Source of the DNA: Hydrocarboniphaga daqingensis | GTDB lineage: Bacteria > Pseudomonadota > Gammaproteobacteria > Nevskiales > Nevskiaceae | Direction: 5' to 3' | NCBI RefSeq assembly: GCF_900129825.1 | Contig: NZ_FQWZ01000004.1 | Coordinates: forward strand, 216,333-280,332 | DNA: 64,000 nt | Shown: one piece after another, positions 7,185 to 15,417 of the stretch | Layout of the letters: every line of letters begins with the position of its first letter | Numbering within the stretch: position 1 is the stretch's first letter | The notes under the pieces: generated by a model | Database searches by the model: none | What the model saw: the letters and a program-made list of their open reading frames with translations, nothing else | What the model was told of the DNA's origin: nothing | Program-made: the position numbers and the translations under genes

Positions 7185-8022
7185 GCTCAGACTGCGCACG
7201 CTTCAGGTCCTGAACCTTACTTTCCATGTTCTGCGCTTGCCGCAGTGCCTCTTCCCCGAAGGTTTGACCGCTAATTACGATATCGATTGCCGCCAGTACC
7301 TTTGATTCGAAAGTTCGCTGGATCCATCCGACCTTGCCAATTTTTGTGGCCTCAAATGCGGACAGGTCAGATGCGGTGAGCGCTGAGCGGAGCAGTTGCT
7401 GGATGCCTGAATCTAGGTGCCAATTTAGCTTCTTCGTATCTTCTCGACCCATCTGCACGAGAAATGCGATGCGGAGGATAACGGCCTGGTAGGTCGTTAC
7501 TAGCGCCCAAGTGTATTCCCCGACATAGGGCCTGATCCGCTCGCGGGACCCAACGTTGTCGTTGAACATTGCGGCCATCTTTTCCGGGGATAGCTCCCCA
7601 ACCATTGCCTTGAAGTTTGGGTGATCCTTCATGGTGACGTACTCATCGACCGTAAGAATGTCGATAAATGTCATTACCGTTGGAATGTTCTGCCGTGTCG
7701 CTAGAACACCGTCCCATAGCGTATCAAGCGCGGCTAGGCGCTTTTCTATAGCGATTCTCTGGGAATGTCCGATCGTGGACGTTGCAAATCTCAGTCTCTC
7801 GGCTTCGGCCTCGACCGAGGTTTTTAGCAGCAAAACGTTCTTCTCGGATTCGGCTCTCAACTGGGCGTTCAGATGCGCAAGCTTTTCGCTGTACTCGTGC
7901 CGAATGCTCTGCTGAATTCTCTCGCTGAGCCAAGTTCGGCTGAGAAACACGAGCGCGGCAGCGAGCGCGCCACTGATTGCGGTCGAGGTTAAGACAGTTA
8001 GCACGAATCCGGAAAGGTCCAT
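7180..8022 (-). CDS. Membrane-anchored coiled-coil protein, unknown
   Basis: 280 residues. One N-terminal membrane helix (about residues 5-27) is followed by a long charged helix (LSERIQQSIRHEYSEKLAHL and onward to about residue 100), predicted by eye as a coiled coil, then an all-helical domain. This layout is common among membrane-tethered sensors or effectors of unknown function. No catalytic motif was seen. The next-but-one cassette (8446-9060) has a related layout of membrane segments plus coiled coil. Confidence 0.6.
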   Translation of the reverse strand: MDLSGFVLTVLTSTAISGALAAALVFLSRTWLSERIQQSIRHEYSEKLAHLNAQLRAESEKNVLLLKTSVEAEAERLRFATSTIGHSQRIAIEKRLAALDTLWDGVLATRQNIPTVMTFIDILTVDEYVTMKDHPNFKAMVGELSPEKMAAMFNDNVGSRERIRPYVGEYTWALVTTYQAVILRIAFLVQMGREDTKKLNWHLDSGIQQLLRSALTASDLSAFEATKIGKVGWIQRTFESKVLAAIDIVISGQTFGEEALRQAQNMESKVQDLKRAQSEP

Positions 8023-8027
8023 CTAAG

Positions 8028-8084
8028 TCCTAACGCCTAAAGCTCACGCGAGGCGAAGCCTTCGCGTGCAGCGCCTTGTTGGGC
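8028..8084 (-). repeat. attC site
   Basis: TCCTAAC at 8028-8034 and GTTGGGC at 8078-8084; CTCACGCGAGGCGAAGCC and TTCGCGTGCAG supply the inner arms. About 90 untranslated bases separate it from the stop of the 8175-8423 gene. Confidence 0.72.
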
Positions 8085-8174
8085 CGAGTTGCTCTCTAAC
8101 GCCGCGAAGCGAACTGCACTGAGCAAGCTGGAATTAAGCTTGAAGATCACTACGCGCGCTCCAAAATGTTGCTC

Positions 8175-8423
8175 TTAGCTTCTACCACGCCAGAAAATTA
8201 AAGTGCAGACGGCAGCATACAGCGCCGAGTTTGAAGCCACAGCGAAAGCAACCATCATCCATGACATCTCTTGATCGGGATTGTCCGAGGCAAAGAAGAG
8301 GATGGTTGGCCATAGAAAAAATAGTTCCAGGTTGAATGTATGGCGAAACGCCATTGATACGGACAGAGCTCCACATGGAATTAACGCGCCCAGTGCCGCG
8401 CTGACCAGCACGTAAGGCTTCAT
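8175..8423 (-). CDS. Small membrane protein, unknown cassette
   Basis: 82 residues from the ATG at 8421-8423 (MKPYVLVSAALGALIPCG); a longer frame from 8540 would cross the adjacent attC and is rejected as the start. Three hydrophobic stretches cover most of the protein. The longer frame's extra N-terminus reads NKAFNPTNPPPAGPR, which is translated attC sequence. Function unknown. Confidence 0.55.
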   Translation of the reverse strand: MKPYVLVSAALGALIPCGALSVSMAFRHTFNLELFFLWPTILFFASDNPDQEMSWMMVAFAVASNSALYAAVCTLIFWRGRS

Positions 8424-8431
8424 TTCTTTAG

Positions 8432-8499
8432 GCCCAACGCCAGCATTAACCCGCGGACCCGCCGGAGGCGGGTTCGTCGGGTTGAATGCTTTGTTGGGC
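8432..8499 (-). repeat. attC site
   Basis: GCCCAAC at 8432-8438 and GTTGGGC at 8493-8499 are exact complements; GCGGACCCGCCGGAGGCGGG lies in the centre. The gene of this cassette ends inside it. Confidence 0.88.
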
Positions 8500-9060
8500 G
8501 GCTTGACGCACCAAACCAGAAAGCTTTTCAAGTTCGTCAAAGATTTGCTGCTTCCTGATTAGGAGTCCGTCTCGCTCACGCTTTACAGCTTCTATCAATT
8601 GAACGTTCGCGCCTAGCGTAGTGGGTGCAGAAAGTACTCGGGTGAATTCTGCTTCTTTGTCCTCGGAAAGGCGTCGATACTCAACAAAAAGAGCAGTTAG
8701 CGCGTTGAGGCGAGCTGCAAGCTCCTGGGCTTCAGTACTGCGCCTAAGCTCAGCTTTTGTTTCGCTAAGCTCCTGGGTAGACAGATCAAGCTGTTTGCTT
8801 TGCAGGACGATGGTTAGTACGAGCGCAATCAATGTGAGCAGACCGATCACCGGATTAGCTGCCCCGCCAACAAAGTCACCAAACTGTCCCCACACCGCTG
8901 GGTCCGTGCTTAGCTTGGCTGGACCAAAGTTGGTTAAGTAGAGCCAGAACGCACCAATGAGAATGCAAACTGCGATGGCAACAATCCATGCCAATACATT
9001 CATCAGCTGTGGACGCGATATCTGATCAAGCCTTTCTTTCAGGTGACGCTTCTCGGTCAT
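8446..9060 (-). CDS. Membrane protein with coiled coil, unknown cassette
   Basis: 204 residues from the ATG at 9058-9060 (MTEKRHLKERLDQI). Two membrane helices at about 22-45 and 70-92 (VLAWIVAIAVCILIGAFWLY; VIGLLTLIALVLTIVLQS) are followed by a long coiled coil (LDLSTQELSETKAELRRS). This two-helix plus coiled-coil form is common in small phage- or mobile-element-borne membrane proteins. The final residues (QPDEPASGGSAG) come from the attC site. Confidence 0.6.
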   Translation of the reverse strand: MTEKRHLKERLDQISRPQLMNVLAWIVAIAVCILIGAFWLYLTNFGPAKLSTDPAVWGQFGDFVGGAANPVIGLLTLIALVLTIVLQSKQLDLSTQELSETKAELRRSTEAQELAARLNALTALFVEYRRLSEDKEAEFTRVLSAPTTLGANVQLIEAVKRERDGLLIRKQQIFDELEKLSGLVRQAAQQSIQPDEPASGGSAG

Positions 9061-9080
9061 GGTCTTCTGCTTATTTAGAC

Positions 9081-9138
9081 GCCCAACGCTCAAGTTAAGC
9101 GGCGGGCGTAGCCCGTCCGCTTGAATGCCTGGTTGGGC
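9081..9138 (-). repeat. attC site
   Basis: GCCCAAC at 9081-9087 and GTTGGGC at 9132-9138; the compact centre GCGGCGGGCGTAGCCCGTCC is self-complementary. It ends the 9146-9454 cassette. Confidence 0.88.
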
Positions 9139-9145
9139 GGCATTG

Positions 9146-9454
9146 CTAGTACGAGTAGAGCCACCACAGCCCCCAAGCGAATGTCCCGCCTATGACCAAG
9201 CCCAAAACAACAAAAGCTTTCTGCATTGTTGGCGACGGCCGCGAAAGCGCACCACCAAAGCGCGACGACCAGAACCATTCAGACGCGGCCTCACCAAGTA
9301 TGTAGAGGGGTGGACCGAAAGCGATGAATGCGAACCAGCCAGCCTTTGACTCTGGCAGCTGCGGCCAAAACTGAACTGCGAGCAAAGCTGCGACAAACAG
9401 CCAAGCAATTGCACCCCAGAAAATGACGCCACTAACTCTGGCAAATGCGCTCAT
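9146..9454 (-). CDS. Three-helix membrane protein, unknown cassette
   Basis: 102 residues starting MSAFARVSGVIFWG at the ATG on 9452-9454, 12 bases from the attC core of the previous cassette. Three hydrophobic helices (about 8-28, 40-58 and 78-100) with few charged residues. Function unknown. Confidence 0.6.
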   Translation of the reverse strand: MSAFARVSGVIFWGAIAWLFVAALLAVQFWPQLPESKAGWFAFIAFGPPLYILGEAASEWFWSSRFGGALSRPSPTMQKAFVVLGLVIGGTFAWGLWWLYSY

Positions 9455-9465
9455 GTTTTTATGAC

Positions 9466-9521
9466 GCCCAACGCTTGTGCTCAGGCGCGGCGAAGCCGTC
9501 GCCTGCAGCCCCTTGTTGGAC
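9466..9521 (-). repeat. attC site of the first cassette
   Basis: GCCCAAC at 9466-9472 and GTTGGAC at 9515-9521; CAGGCGCGGCGAAGCCGTCG and GCCTGCAG form the arms. It belongs to the cassette nearest to attI. Confidence 0.85.
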
Positions 9522-9529
9522 GCAATTGA

Positions 9530-9796
9530 TCATAGGGACTCAGCGAACCCGGTGATCTGGCCTTGCGCATCTGTTGAGAGGCACACGTTCCAATGCTTGG
9601 CACCACTCGGCTCGATGCTGCGGATTCCGAGTCGCACGTTGAAGCCCGAGTATTCATGTGGCTGATCAATTACTCCGACAATCTCAGTTTCGGAAGCCGT
9701 CTGCACTAGAACTGAGAACGGCTCCGGCACTGCAACTGATGTTGTGCCTGGGCTCTGGAACCACCCCCAGCCATATATGGGCTTGAAACTAGGCAT
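9530..9796 (-). CDS. First-cassette protein, unknown
   Basis: 88 residues from the ATG at 9794-9796 (MPSFKPIYGWGWFQSP). A TTG six codons earlier lies in the recombination core and is unlikely. It is soluble and beta-rich by eye, with no known motif. Being next to attI it should be the most recently inserted and best expressed cassette, by the general integron rule. Confidence 0.55.
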   Translation of the reverse strand: MPSFKPIYGWGWFQSPGTTSVAVPEPFSVLVQTASETEIVGVIDQPHEYSGFNVRLGIRSIEPSGAKHWNVCLSTDAQGQITGFAESL

Positions 9797-9808
9797 GCGT
9801 GCTTTTAC

Positions 9809-9926
9809 GTCCAACTAGTATTCGGCCTCAAAAGTGACGGCTATCACGCCGCCACTCCGCGCCGCCGTTGTTCAGGTCTTTGCTCATCTCCATGATTTTC
9901 CTTGGCTAGTCCTTGAGGCGATCCCT
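9809..9926 (-). other. attI: attI-like recombination site and integron promoter region
   Basis: GTCCAAC at 9809-9815 (GTTGGAC on -) is the core at the junction between the first cassette and the integrase side. The stretch up to the intI start is the expected location of attI and of the intI promoter. The exact extent cannot be defined from one sequence. Confidence 0.6.
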
Positions 9927-10925
9927 GTGCCGGTGCCGACAAAAGCGTTAAATGCCAATTCACCCAAACTGCTGGATCAGGTGCGTGACCGGATCCGTGC
10001 TTTGCACTACAGCGTGCGAACGGAGGAGGCGTACGTCAATTGGATCAAGCGTTTTATCGTTTACCACAACAAACGGCACCCAAATGAGATGGGTTCCGCA
10101 GAAGTGGAGGCATTTCTTACCAACCTGGCGGTTGCTCGTAATGTTTCGGCCAGTACGCAGAACCAAGCCATGGCGGCGGTTCTGTTTCTCTATAAAGAAG
10201 TTCTGGGGGTCGATCTCGCTTGGTTGGATAGCGTCACGCGTGCCAAGCGTCCGCGTCGGCTGCCGGTGGTGTTGTCAAAGCCGGAGCTTCAGTCGCTGCT
10301 GGCACGGCTGCCGTCGGGCGGCGACGTGTCGTTGGTGGTGCGGCTGCTGTACGGCACTGGCATGCGCATCCTCGAAGGCCTGCGTTTGCGCGTGAAGGAC
10401 GTTGATCTGGGTCGCCGCGAGATCGTGATCCGCGAAGGCAAGGGCAACAAGGATCGCGTGACGGTGTTACCGGCGTCGCTGGTGGAGCCGTTGCGCTTGC
10501 ACCTGGAGTGGCGGCGCGGCGTGTACGCCCAAGACCTGAATGACGGACGGGCTGATGTGTACCTGCCCAATGCGCTCGCCGACAAGTATCCGAAGGCGTC
10601 GCAGGAATGGGCCTGGCAATACTTGTTCGTCGCCAAGCGGTTTTCGAAGGACCCGAGAAGCGGCGCGGTTCGCCGGCACCATCTGGACGAGCAGGCAATA
10701 CAACGGGCCGTGAGGCGGGCGGCAACGGTGGCGGGCATCAGCAAGCCGGTGACCCCGCACACGTTGCGGCACTGCTTCGCGACCCATCTGTTGGAATCGG
10801 GCTGCGACATCCGCACCGTGCAAGACCTGCTCGGTCATCAGGATGTGAGCACCACGATGATCTACACCCACGTGCTCAGTCGTGGCGGGCGAGGCGTGGT
10901 CAGCCCGCTGGATGGAATGGCCTGA
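9927..10925 (+). CDS. intI: Integron integrase (tyrosine recombinase)
   Basis: 332 residues from the GTG at 9927, chosen because TTGAGGCG lies about 8 bases before it and the protein then begins about 14 residues before [14 protein letters not shown], as in other IntI proteins; an open GTG at 9834 would add 31 residues into attI. The SAM-like N-terminal domain is followed by the catalytic domain: Arg in [16 protein letters not shown], His-x2-Arg in [12 protein letters not shown], His in [10 protein letters not shown] and Tyr in IYTHV. The IntI-specific insert ([19 protein letters not shown]) is present, which separates it from XerC/D. It should excise and insert the cassettes to its left. It looks intact. 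Confidence 0.95.
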   Translation: MPVPTKALNANSPKLLDQVRDRIRALHYSVRTEEAYVNWIKRFIVYHNKRHPNEMGSAEVEAFLTNLAVARNVSASTQNQAMAAVLFLYKEVLGVDLAWLDSVTRAKRPRRLPVVLSKPELQSLLARLPSGGDVSLVVRLLYGTGMRILEGLRLRVKDVDLGRREIVIREGKGNKDRVTVLPASLVEPLRLHLEWRRGVYAQDLNDGRADVYLPNALADKYPKASQEWAWQYLFVAKRFSKDPRSGAVRRHHLDEQAIQRAVRRAATVAGISKPVTPHTLRHCFATHLLESGCDIRTVQDLLGHQDVSTTMIYTHVLSRGGRGVVSPLDGMA

Positions 10926-10977
10926 AGGCCGCGATGCCCGGCGCCTGCAGGGCGACGAGGGCGTTGGTCGCTGCTGG

Positions 10978-12699
10978 CTAGTGCGGCAACCGCAGGCCGA
11001 TCTCGATGATGCGGTCGTTGTCCATCTTCTTGACCACCAGCTCCATGTCGCCGAGCCGCAAGCGGTCGCCGACGACGGGGCGGGGGATCACCGAGCGGAA
11101 GAACTCCACAACGGTGCGATCACGCGCCGATTCCGGCAGGTCCAAGCCGTAGGCGTCGCTCAGCGCCATCGCGGGCGCTTTGATGTCAATGTTGAATTCG
11201 CCGAAGAAGCGCGTCGCCGCCGCTTCGAGCTTGGGCGCGACGTGGTCGGCGCGGAACACCTCGTCGAGCTTGGGTAGCTCGTCTTCCTTGGCCAGCATCG
11301 CGATGTAATCGCCCGCGCGCAGCGTGCCCCATTCGCGATAGCTGATCACCTTGCCGCGCCGCGCGATGCAGACGATGCGCGACGTGTCGTCGATCGGCAA
11401 CGCCTTGGATTTGAGGCCGATCAGCGGGCTGTTCTCGCCGATCAAATAGCTGACGATCTCGTAGCCGCGGGTGCCGGGCAGGTCGAAGTCGCTGCGATGC
11501 ACCAGCGCCGTGGTCGCCGGCATTTGCAAGCCGAGCAGCCGCGCCATCGGCCCGACGCTCCAGCCTTGCACGACCAGCGACACCAGCACGATGAAGAACG
11601 CGACGTTGAAGATCAGCCCGGCGTTGTCGATGCCGGCCAGCCACGGAAACGTGGCCAGCACGATCGGCACCGACCCGCGCAGGCCGACCCACGCGATGTA
11701 GCCCTGTTCGCGTAGCGGGAAGCGGAACGGCGCCAGCGCCAGCGCCACGGCCAGCGGGCGTGCGACCAGTATCAGCACCAGGCTGATCAGCAGGCCGGGG
11801 ATCGCCAGCGGCAACAGTTTGCTCGGCGTCACCAGCAGGCCCAGGATCACGAACATGCCGATCTGCGACGTCCACGCCACGCCGTCATGAAAGCGGCGGA
11901 TGCCGCCGAATGCGCGGACGCGGCGGTTGCCGAGCACGATGCCGGCCAGGTACACGGCCAAAAAGCCGCTGCCATGCAGACTCGCGGTCAGGCCAAAGAT
12001 CAGCAGGCCGCTGAACAAGGCCATCAGCGGATACAGCGAGTCAGACAGATTGAGGCGGTTCAGCGACCACACCAGCGCGCGGCCGCCGTAGATGCCGATC
12101 AGCACGCCCAGGCCCATCTGCTGCACCAAAAACACGATGGCCTCGTACCACACGTAATCGGCCGGCGCGCTCAGATATTCGAGCAGGCCCAGCGTCAGAA
12201 ACACCGCCATCGGATCGTTGGTGCCCGATTCGATTTCCAGCGCCGAGGTGACGCGTTCGTTCAAATGCACCGCGTTGCTGTGCAGCAGCGAAAACACCGC
12301 GGCGGCGTCGGTCGAGCCGACGATGGCGCCCAGTAACAGGCCTTCGAGCAGCGGCAGGTCCAGCACCCAGGCTGCAAACGCACCGACGATGCTGGCCGTG
12401 ACGAACACGCCGACCGTGGCCAGCGACACCGCCGGCCGCAAGCCGACGCGGAACGTGGCCATGCGCGTGCGCATGCCGCCGTCGAACAGCACCACGGCCA
12501 GCGCCGCAGTGCCCGCCAGATTGGCGAGGCTAAAGTCGTGGAAGTCCAGCCCGCCAGGCCCGTCTTCGCCGGCCAACATGCCGATGATCAAAAACACCAG
12601 CAGCACCGGCACGCCGAGCCGAGGCGACAGCACCGACGCCAGGATGCTGAGGATGAACAGCAACCCAGCGACGAGGATCAGGTGGTTGGCGATTTCCAT
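10978..12699 (-). CDS. nhaP2: K+/H+ antiporter, NhaP2/CvrA family
   Basis: 573 residues, the usual length. About 12 hydrophobic helices fill residues 1-390, with the CPA1 motif GTNDPMAVFLTLG and FDGGMRT. A TrkA-C (RCK-C) domain follows (FDLPGTRGYEIVSYLIG to about residue 490), then a C-terminal CorC/HlyC-like domain ending MELVVKKMDNDRIIEIG. These proteins exchange cytoplasmic K+ for H+ in the inner membrane. The gene lies between the integron and suhB and converges with intI. Its promoter side faces the 3' end of suhB. Confidence 0.9.
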   Translation of the reverse strand: MEIANHLILVAGLLFILSILASVLSPRLGVPVLLVFLIIGMLAGEDGPGGLDFHDFSLANLAGTAALAVVLFDGGMRTRMATFRVGLRPAVSLATVGVFVTASIVGAFAAWVLDLPLLEGLLLGAIVGSTDAAAVFSLLHSNAVHLNERVTSALEIESGTNDPMAVFLTLGLLEYLSAPADYVWYEAIVFLVQQMGLGVLIGIYGGRALVWSLNRLNLSDSLYPLMALFSGLLIFGLTASLHGSGFLAVYLAGIVLGNRRVRAFGGIRRFHDGVAWTSQIGMFVILGLLVTPSKLLPLAIPGLLISLVLILVARPLAVALALAPFRFPLREQGYIAWVGLRGSVPIVLATFPWLAGIDNAGLIFNVAFFIVLVSLVVQGWSVGPMARLLGLQMPATTALVHRSDFDLPGTRGYEIVSYLIGENSPLIGLKSKALPIDDTSRIVCIARRGKVISYREWGTLRAGDYIAMLAKEDELPKLDEVFRADHVAPKLEAAATRFFGEFNIDIKAPAMALSDAYGLDLPESARDRTVVEFFRSVIPRPVVGDRLRLGDMELVVKKMDNDRIIEIGLRLPH

Positions 12700-12802
12700 G
12701 GCGATCGATCAGTCGGGGCGGCAGCCGCTGTAGTCCTGAGTGCGGGGTGGTGGATGACCTCGACGATGCAGCGATCGCGCCGGATCAGCCGGCGCTGCGG
12801 GC

Positions 12803-13660
12803 TCAGCTGGCCGCGTCGACCTGGGCCGCTTCAAAGCGCGGCCGAACGGTATTGAGCAGGTCCACGAACGGTCCGTGAATCTTGGGCGTGGCCACCAGCA
12901 CGTTGCCGGAATTCATCGGGTCGCCTTCGCCGTACAGCTCGCCGACGATGCCGCCGGCTTCCTGCACCAGCACCAGGCCAGCGGCCATGTCCCAGGGCTT
13001 GAGGTTCATTTCCCAATAGGCGTCGAGCTTGCCGGACGCGACATAGGCCAGGTCCAGTGACGCAGCGCCGGCGCGGCGGATGCCGGCCGTGGCTTCGGCG
13101 ACGGCGCCCAGCGTCGGCAGGTAGGCCGGCAGCTTTTCAGGCTTGATCGGCACGCCGGTGCCGACCAGCGCATGGTCCAGCTCGCGGCAGGTCGAGACGC
13201 GGATGCGGCGGTTGTTCAGCGTCGCACCGGCGCCGCGGCTGGCCACGTACAGGTCTTGTGTGCAGGGGGCGTAGATCACGCCGTGCATCAGCACGCCCTT
13301 GATCTGCACGCCGATCGACACCGCAAAGTGCGGCAGCCGGTGCAGGAAGTTGGTCGTGCCGTCGAGCGGGTCGATGATCCACACCACTTCGTTGTCACCG
13401 ATCTTGCCGCCTTCTTCGCCCAGGATCGCGTGCTGCGGGTAGGCCTTGTGGATCAGCTTGATGATCTCGGACTCGGCGCCGCGGTCGACCTGGGTGACGA
13501 AGTCGTTGCGCCCCTTGTGCTCGATCTGCAGCGTATCGGCGCGCTCCAGGTTACGCATGATGAAGTTGCCGGCGCTGCGGGCAGCGGAAACGGCGATATT
13601 GACCAGTGGGTGCACGGGCGGGCCAGAGAGCAGGGGGACGGGGCTTAGAATACCAAACAT
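12803..13660 (-). CDS. suhB: Inositol-1-monophosphatase family protein SuhB
   Basis: 285 residues from the ATG at 13658-13660, which has AAGGGGAGGG 4-6 bases upstream; a GTG at 13615 would give the 270-residue form closer to the family start. The metal-binding motifs are present: GEEGG (about residue 83), WIIDPLDGTTNFLH and WDMAAGLVLVQEAGG. It removes phosphate from myo-inositol-1-phosphate and in E. coli also assists rRNA transcription complexes. It is divergent from trmJ and the two start codons overlap by two bases, so both promoters must lie inside the opposite gene. Confidence 0.93.
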   Translation of the reverse strand: MFGILSPVPLLSGPPVHPLVNIAVSAARSAGNFIMRNLERADTLQIEHKGRNDFVTQVDRGAESEIIKLIHKAYPQHAILGEEGGKIGDNEVVWIIDPLDGTTNFLHRLPHFAVSIGVQIKGVLMHGVIYAPCTQDLYVASRGAGATLNNRRIRVSTCRELDHALVGTGVPIKPEKLPAYLPTLGAVAEATAGIRRAGAASLDLAYVASGKLDAYWEMNLKPWDMAAGLVLVQEAGGIVGELYGEGDPMNSGNVLVATPKIHGPFVDLLNTVRPRFEAAQVDAAS

Positions 13661-14528
13661 GGCTCCCTCCCCTTTGAACTCGATCGTCTTCGTGCTGGTC
13701 GGCACCCAGCATCCCGGCAACATTGGCTCGGCAGCGCGCGCGCTGCTGGTCATGGGCTTGGCGCGCTTGCGCCTGGTCCGGCCCCACCGCTTTCCTGACG
13801 AACACGCCGACGCGATGGCCAGCGGCGCGGTCGACTTGCTGCGCCGCGCCGAGGTCTACGACAGCCTCGACGCGGCCGTCGAAGACTGTGCCTGGGTGGT
13901 CGGCACGTCGGCACGGGTGCGCTATTTGGGCGACGAGCCGCTGTTGCCCGAAGCCGCTGCGCGCAGCCTGCTGGACGCGGCCGGGAAGGGCGCCACCGTG
14001 GCGCTGGTGTTCGGCTGCGAGCGCACGGGCCTGACCAACGAAGAAGCCGACCGCTGCCACCGGCTGACGATGGTGCCGGCCAACCCGGAATACTCGTCGC
14101 TGAATCTCGCGGCGGCGGTGCAGATTTATGCCTGGGAGCTGCGGCGGGCGGCGATCACGCCGCAGCCGGTCGCCGCGCGCAGCGACGAGACCTTCATGAA
14201 AGGCCGCTTCCGCGCGCCAACGATGGAGCAGATGGAGCAGTTCTTCGAGCACCTGGAGCGCACGCTGATCGGCACCGGCTTCATCGACCCTACCAATCCG
14301 CGGCTGCTGACGCGCCGGCTGCGCACGCTGTTCAACCGCGCCCGGCCTGACTTGAATGAGCTGAACATCCTGCGCGGCATCCTGACGTCGGTTGAGAAAC
14401 CCAAGCACCGCACGCCGCGCACCAAGGGCCCGGCGCGCACGCCGCCGTCCGCATCGTCGGCGTCGGTCCGTCGGCCACCGCCGCCGGACGCAGCAGGCGC
14501 GCCCGAGACCGCGGACGGCCCCGAATAG
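13659..14528 (+). CDS. trmJ: tRNA (cytidine/uridine-32-2'-O)-methyltransferase TrmJ
   Basis: 289 residues. The SPOUT fold begins at [20 protein letters not shown] with the N-terminal motif, and continues with [13 protein letters not shown] and [20 protein letters not shown], which form the knotted SAM site. It methylates the ribose of position 32 in several tRNAs. The proline- and alanine-rich tail after residue 250 is longer than in E. coli TrmJ and looks disordered. It lies 52 bases before cysE on the same strand, the conserved gammaproteobacterial order. Confidence 0.92.
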   Translation: MAPSPLNSIVFVLVGTQHPGNIGSAARALLVMGLARLRLVRPHRFPDEHADAMASGAVDLLRRAEVYDSLDAAVEDCAWVVGTSARVRYLGDEPLLPEAAARSLLDAAGKGATVALVFGCERTGLTNEEADRCHRLTMVPANPEYSSLNLAAAVQIYAWELRRAAITPQPVAARSDETFMKGRFRAPTMEQMEQFFEHLERTLIGTGFIDPTNPRLLTRRLRTLFNRARPDLNELNILRGILTSVEKPKHRTPRTKGPARTPPSASSASVRRPPPPDAAGAPETADGPE

Positions 14529-14580
14529 CCTCGCGGTTTACAATCCCGGCTCACGGCATTACCGGATCCATCGCATCGCC

Positions 14581-15408
14581 ATGTTCAGCCGTATCCGCGA
14601 AGACATCCGCAGCGTTTTCGAACGCGACCCCGCCGCCCGTTCGGTCTGGGAAGTGCTGACGTGCTATCCGGGTTTGCACGCCGTCTGGGGGCATCGCGTG
14701 TCGCACTGGCTGTGGACGCACGGACTGCGCTGGCTGGCGCGCTTCAACTCGCATCTGGCGCGGGCGATGACCGGCATCGAGATCCACCCCGGTGCCCAGA
14801 TCGGCCGGCGCCTGTTCATCGACCACGGCATGGGCGTGGTGATCGGCGAGACCGCCGAAGTCGGTGACGACTGCACGCTCTACCAGGGCGTGACGCTCGG
14901 CGGCACCAGCCTTAACGGCGGCAAGCGCCACCCGACGCTGGGGAACAACGTGGTCGTCGGGTCGGGCGCCAAGGTGCTCGGCAGCTTCCGCGTCGGCGAC
15001 GGCGCCCGCATCGGCTCCAACGCGGTGGTCGTGCGCGAAGTGCCGGCCGGTGCGACGGCCACCGGCATCCCGGCGCGCATCGTCCAGGACGCACCCAAGT
15101 CGACGCTGTCGGCCAGCGCGCAGAACATTGCCAGCAAGCTCGGCTTTGACGCGTACGGCATCACGCGCGACATGCCCGACCCGGTTGCCAATGCGATCAG
15201 CGCCATGCTCGATCACATCCAGAAGCTCGACGAGCGGCTGGTCCAGGTCTGCCAGTTTCTGCATCAGGCCGATGCGCGGATGCCGGAGCTGGAGCTGCGC
15301 AAGCTTGAGCTGCCGGACTTCTGCGCCGAAGGCCCGGCGGTGACGCCGCCGTCCCCGGCAGCGGCCGCCAGTACGGCGCCGGTTCCGCCGGACCGCGACG
15401 CGGCCTAG
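14581..15408 (+). CDS. cysE: Serine O-acetyltransferase
   Basis: 275 residues starting [21 protein letters not shown] helical N-terminal part (to about 65) leads into left-handed beta-helix hexapeptide repeats: [29 protein letters not shown] and [13 protein letters not shown]. The pattern [24 protein letters not shown] is diagnostic. It makes O-acetylserine for cysteine synthesis, so it supplies the cysteine used by the two desulfurases that follow. The C-terminal tail (after about 185) is longer than the short inhibitory tail of E. coli CysE, so feedback control by cysteine may differ. Confidence 0.94.
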   Translation: MFSRIREDIRSVFERDPAARSVWEVLTCYPGLHAVWGHRVSHWLWTHGLRWLARFNSHLARAMTGIEIHPGAQIGRRLFIDHGMGVVIGETAEVGDDCTLYQGVTLGGTSLNGGKRHPTLGNNVVVGSGAKVLGSFRVGDGARIGSNAVVVREVPAGATATGIPARIVQDAPKSTLSASAQNIASKLGFDAYGITRDMPDPVANAISAMLDHIQKLDERLVQVCQFLHQADARMPELELRKLELPDFCAEGPAVTPPSPAAAASTAPVPPDRDAA

Positions 15409-15417
15409 GCCGGCCCG

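Larger units (their letters stand above)
2754..10925. mobile_element. Chromosomal integron: intI, attI and about eleven to twelve attC-bearing cassettes
   Basis: The integrase gene at 9927-10925 points right; cassettes extend leftwards from its 5' end with their genes all on the minus strand, the classical integron polarity. Between genes lie 47-98 base imperfect inverted repeats bounded on + by RYYYAAC-type and GTTRGGC-type motifs (GCCCAAC ... GTTGGGC, CTAAC ... GTTAG), the hallmarks of attC sites. Several genes end inside their attC. No resistance gene is present. The left limit is uncertain because attC-like signals fade between 1361 and 2830. Confidence 0.88.

Noticed and set aside
3343-9521. 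The repeated elements as a CRISPR array
   Set aside because: The repeats are imperfect inverted repeats of 47-98 bases that separate genes, not identical short direct repeats with uniform spacers; an integrase is present and no cas gene.
9834-9926. The longer GTG start of the integrase
   Set aside because: It adds 31 residues with no similarity to integrases, has no ribosome binding site and would place the coding region over attI.
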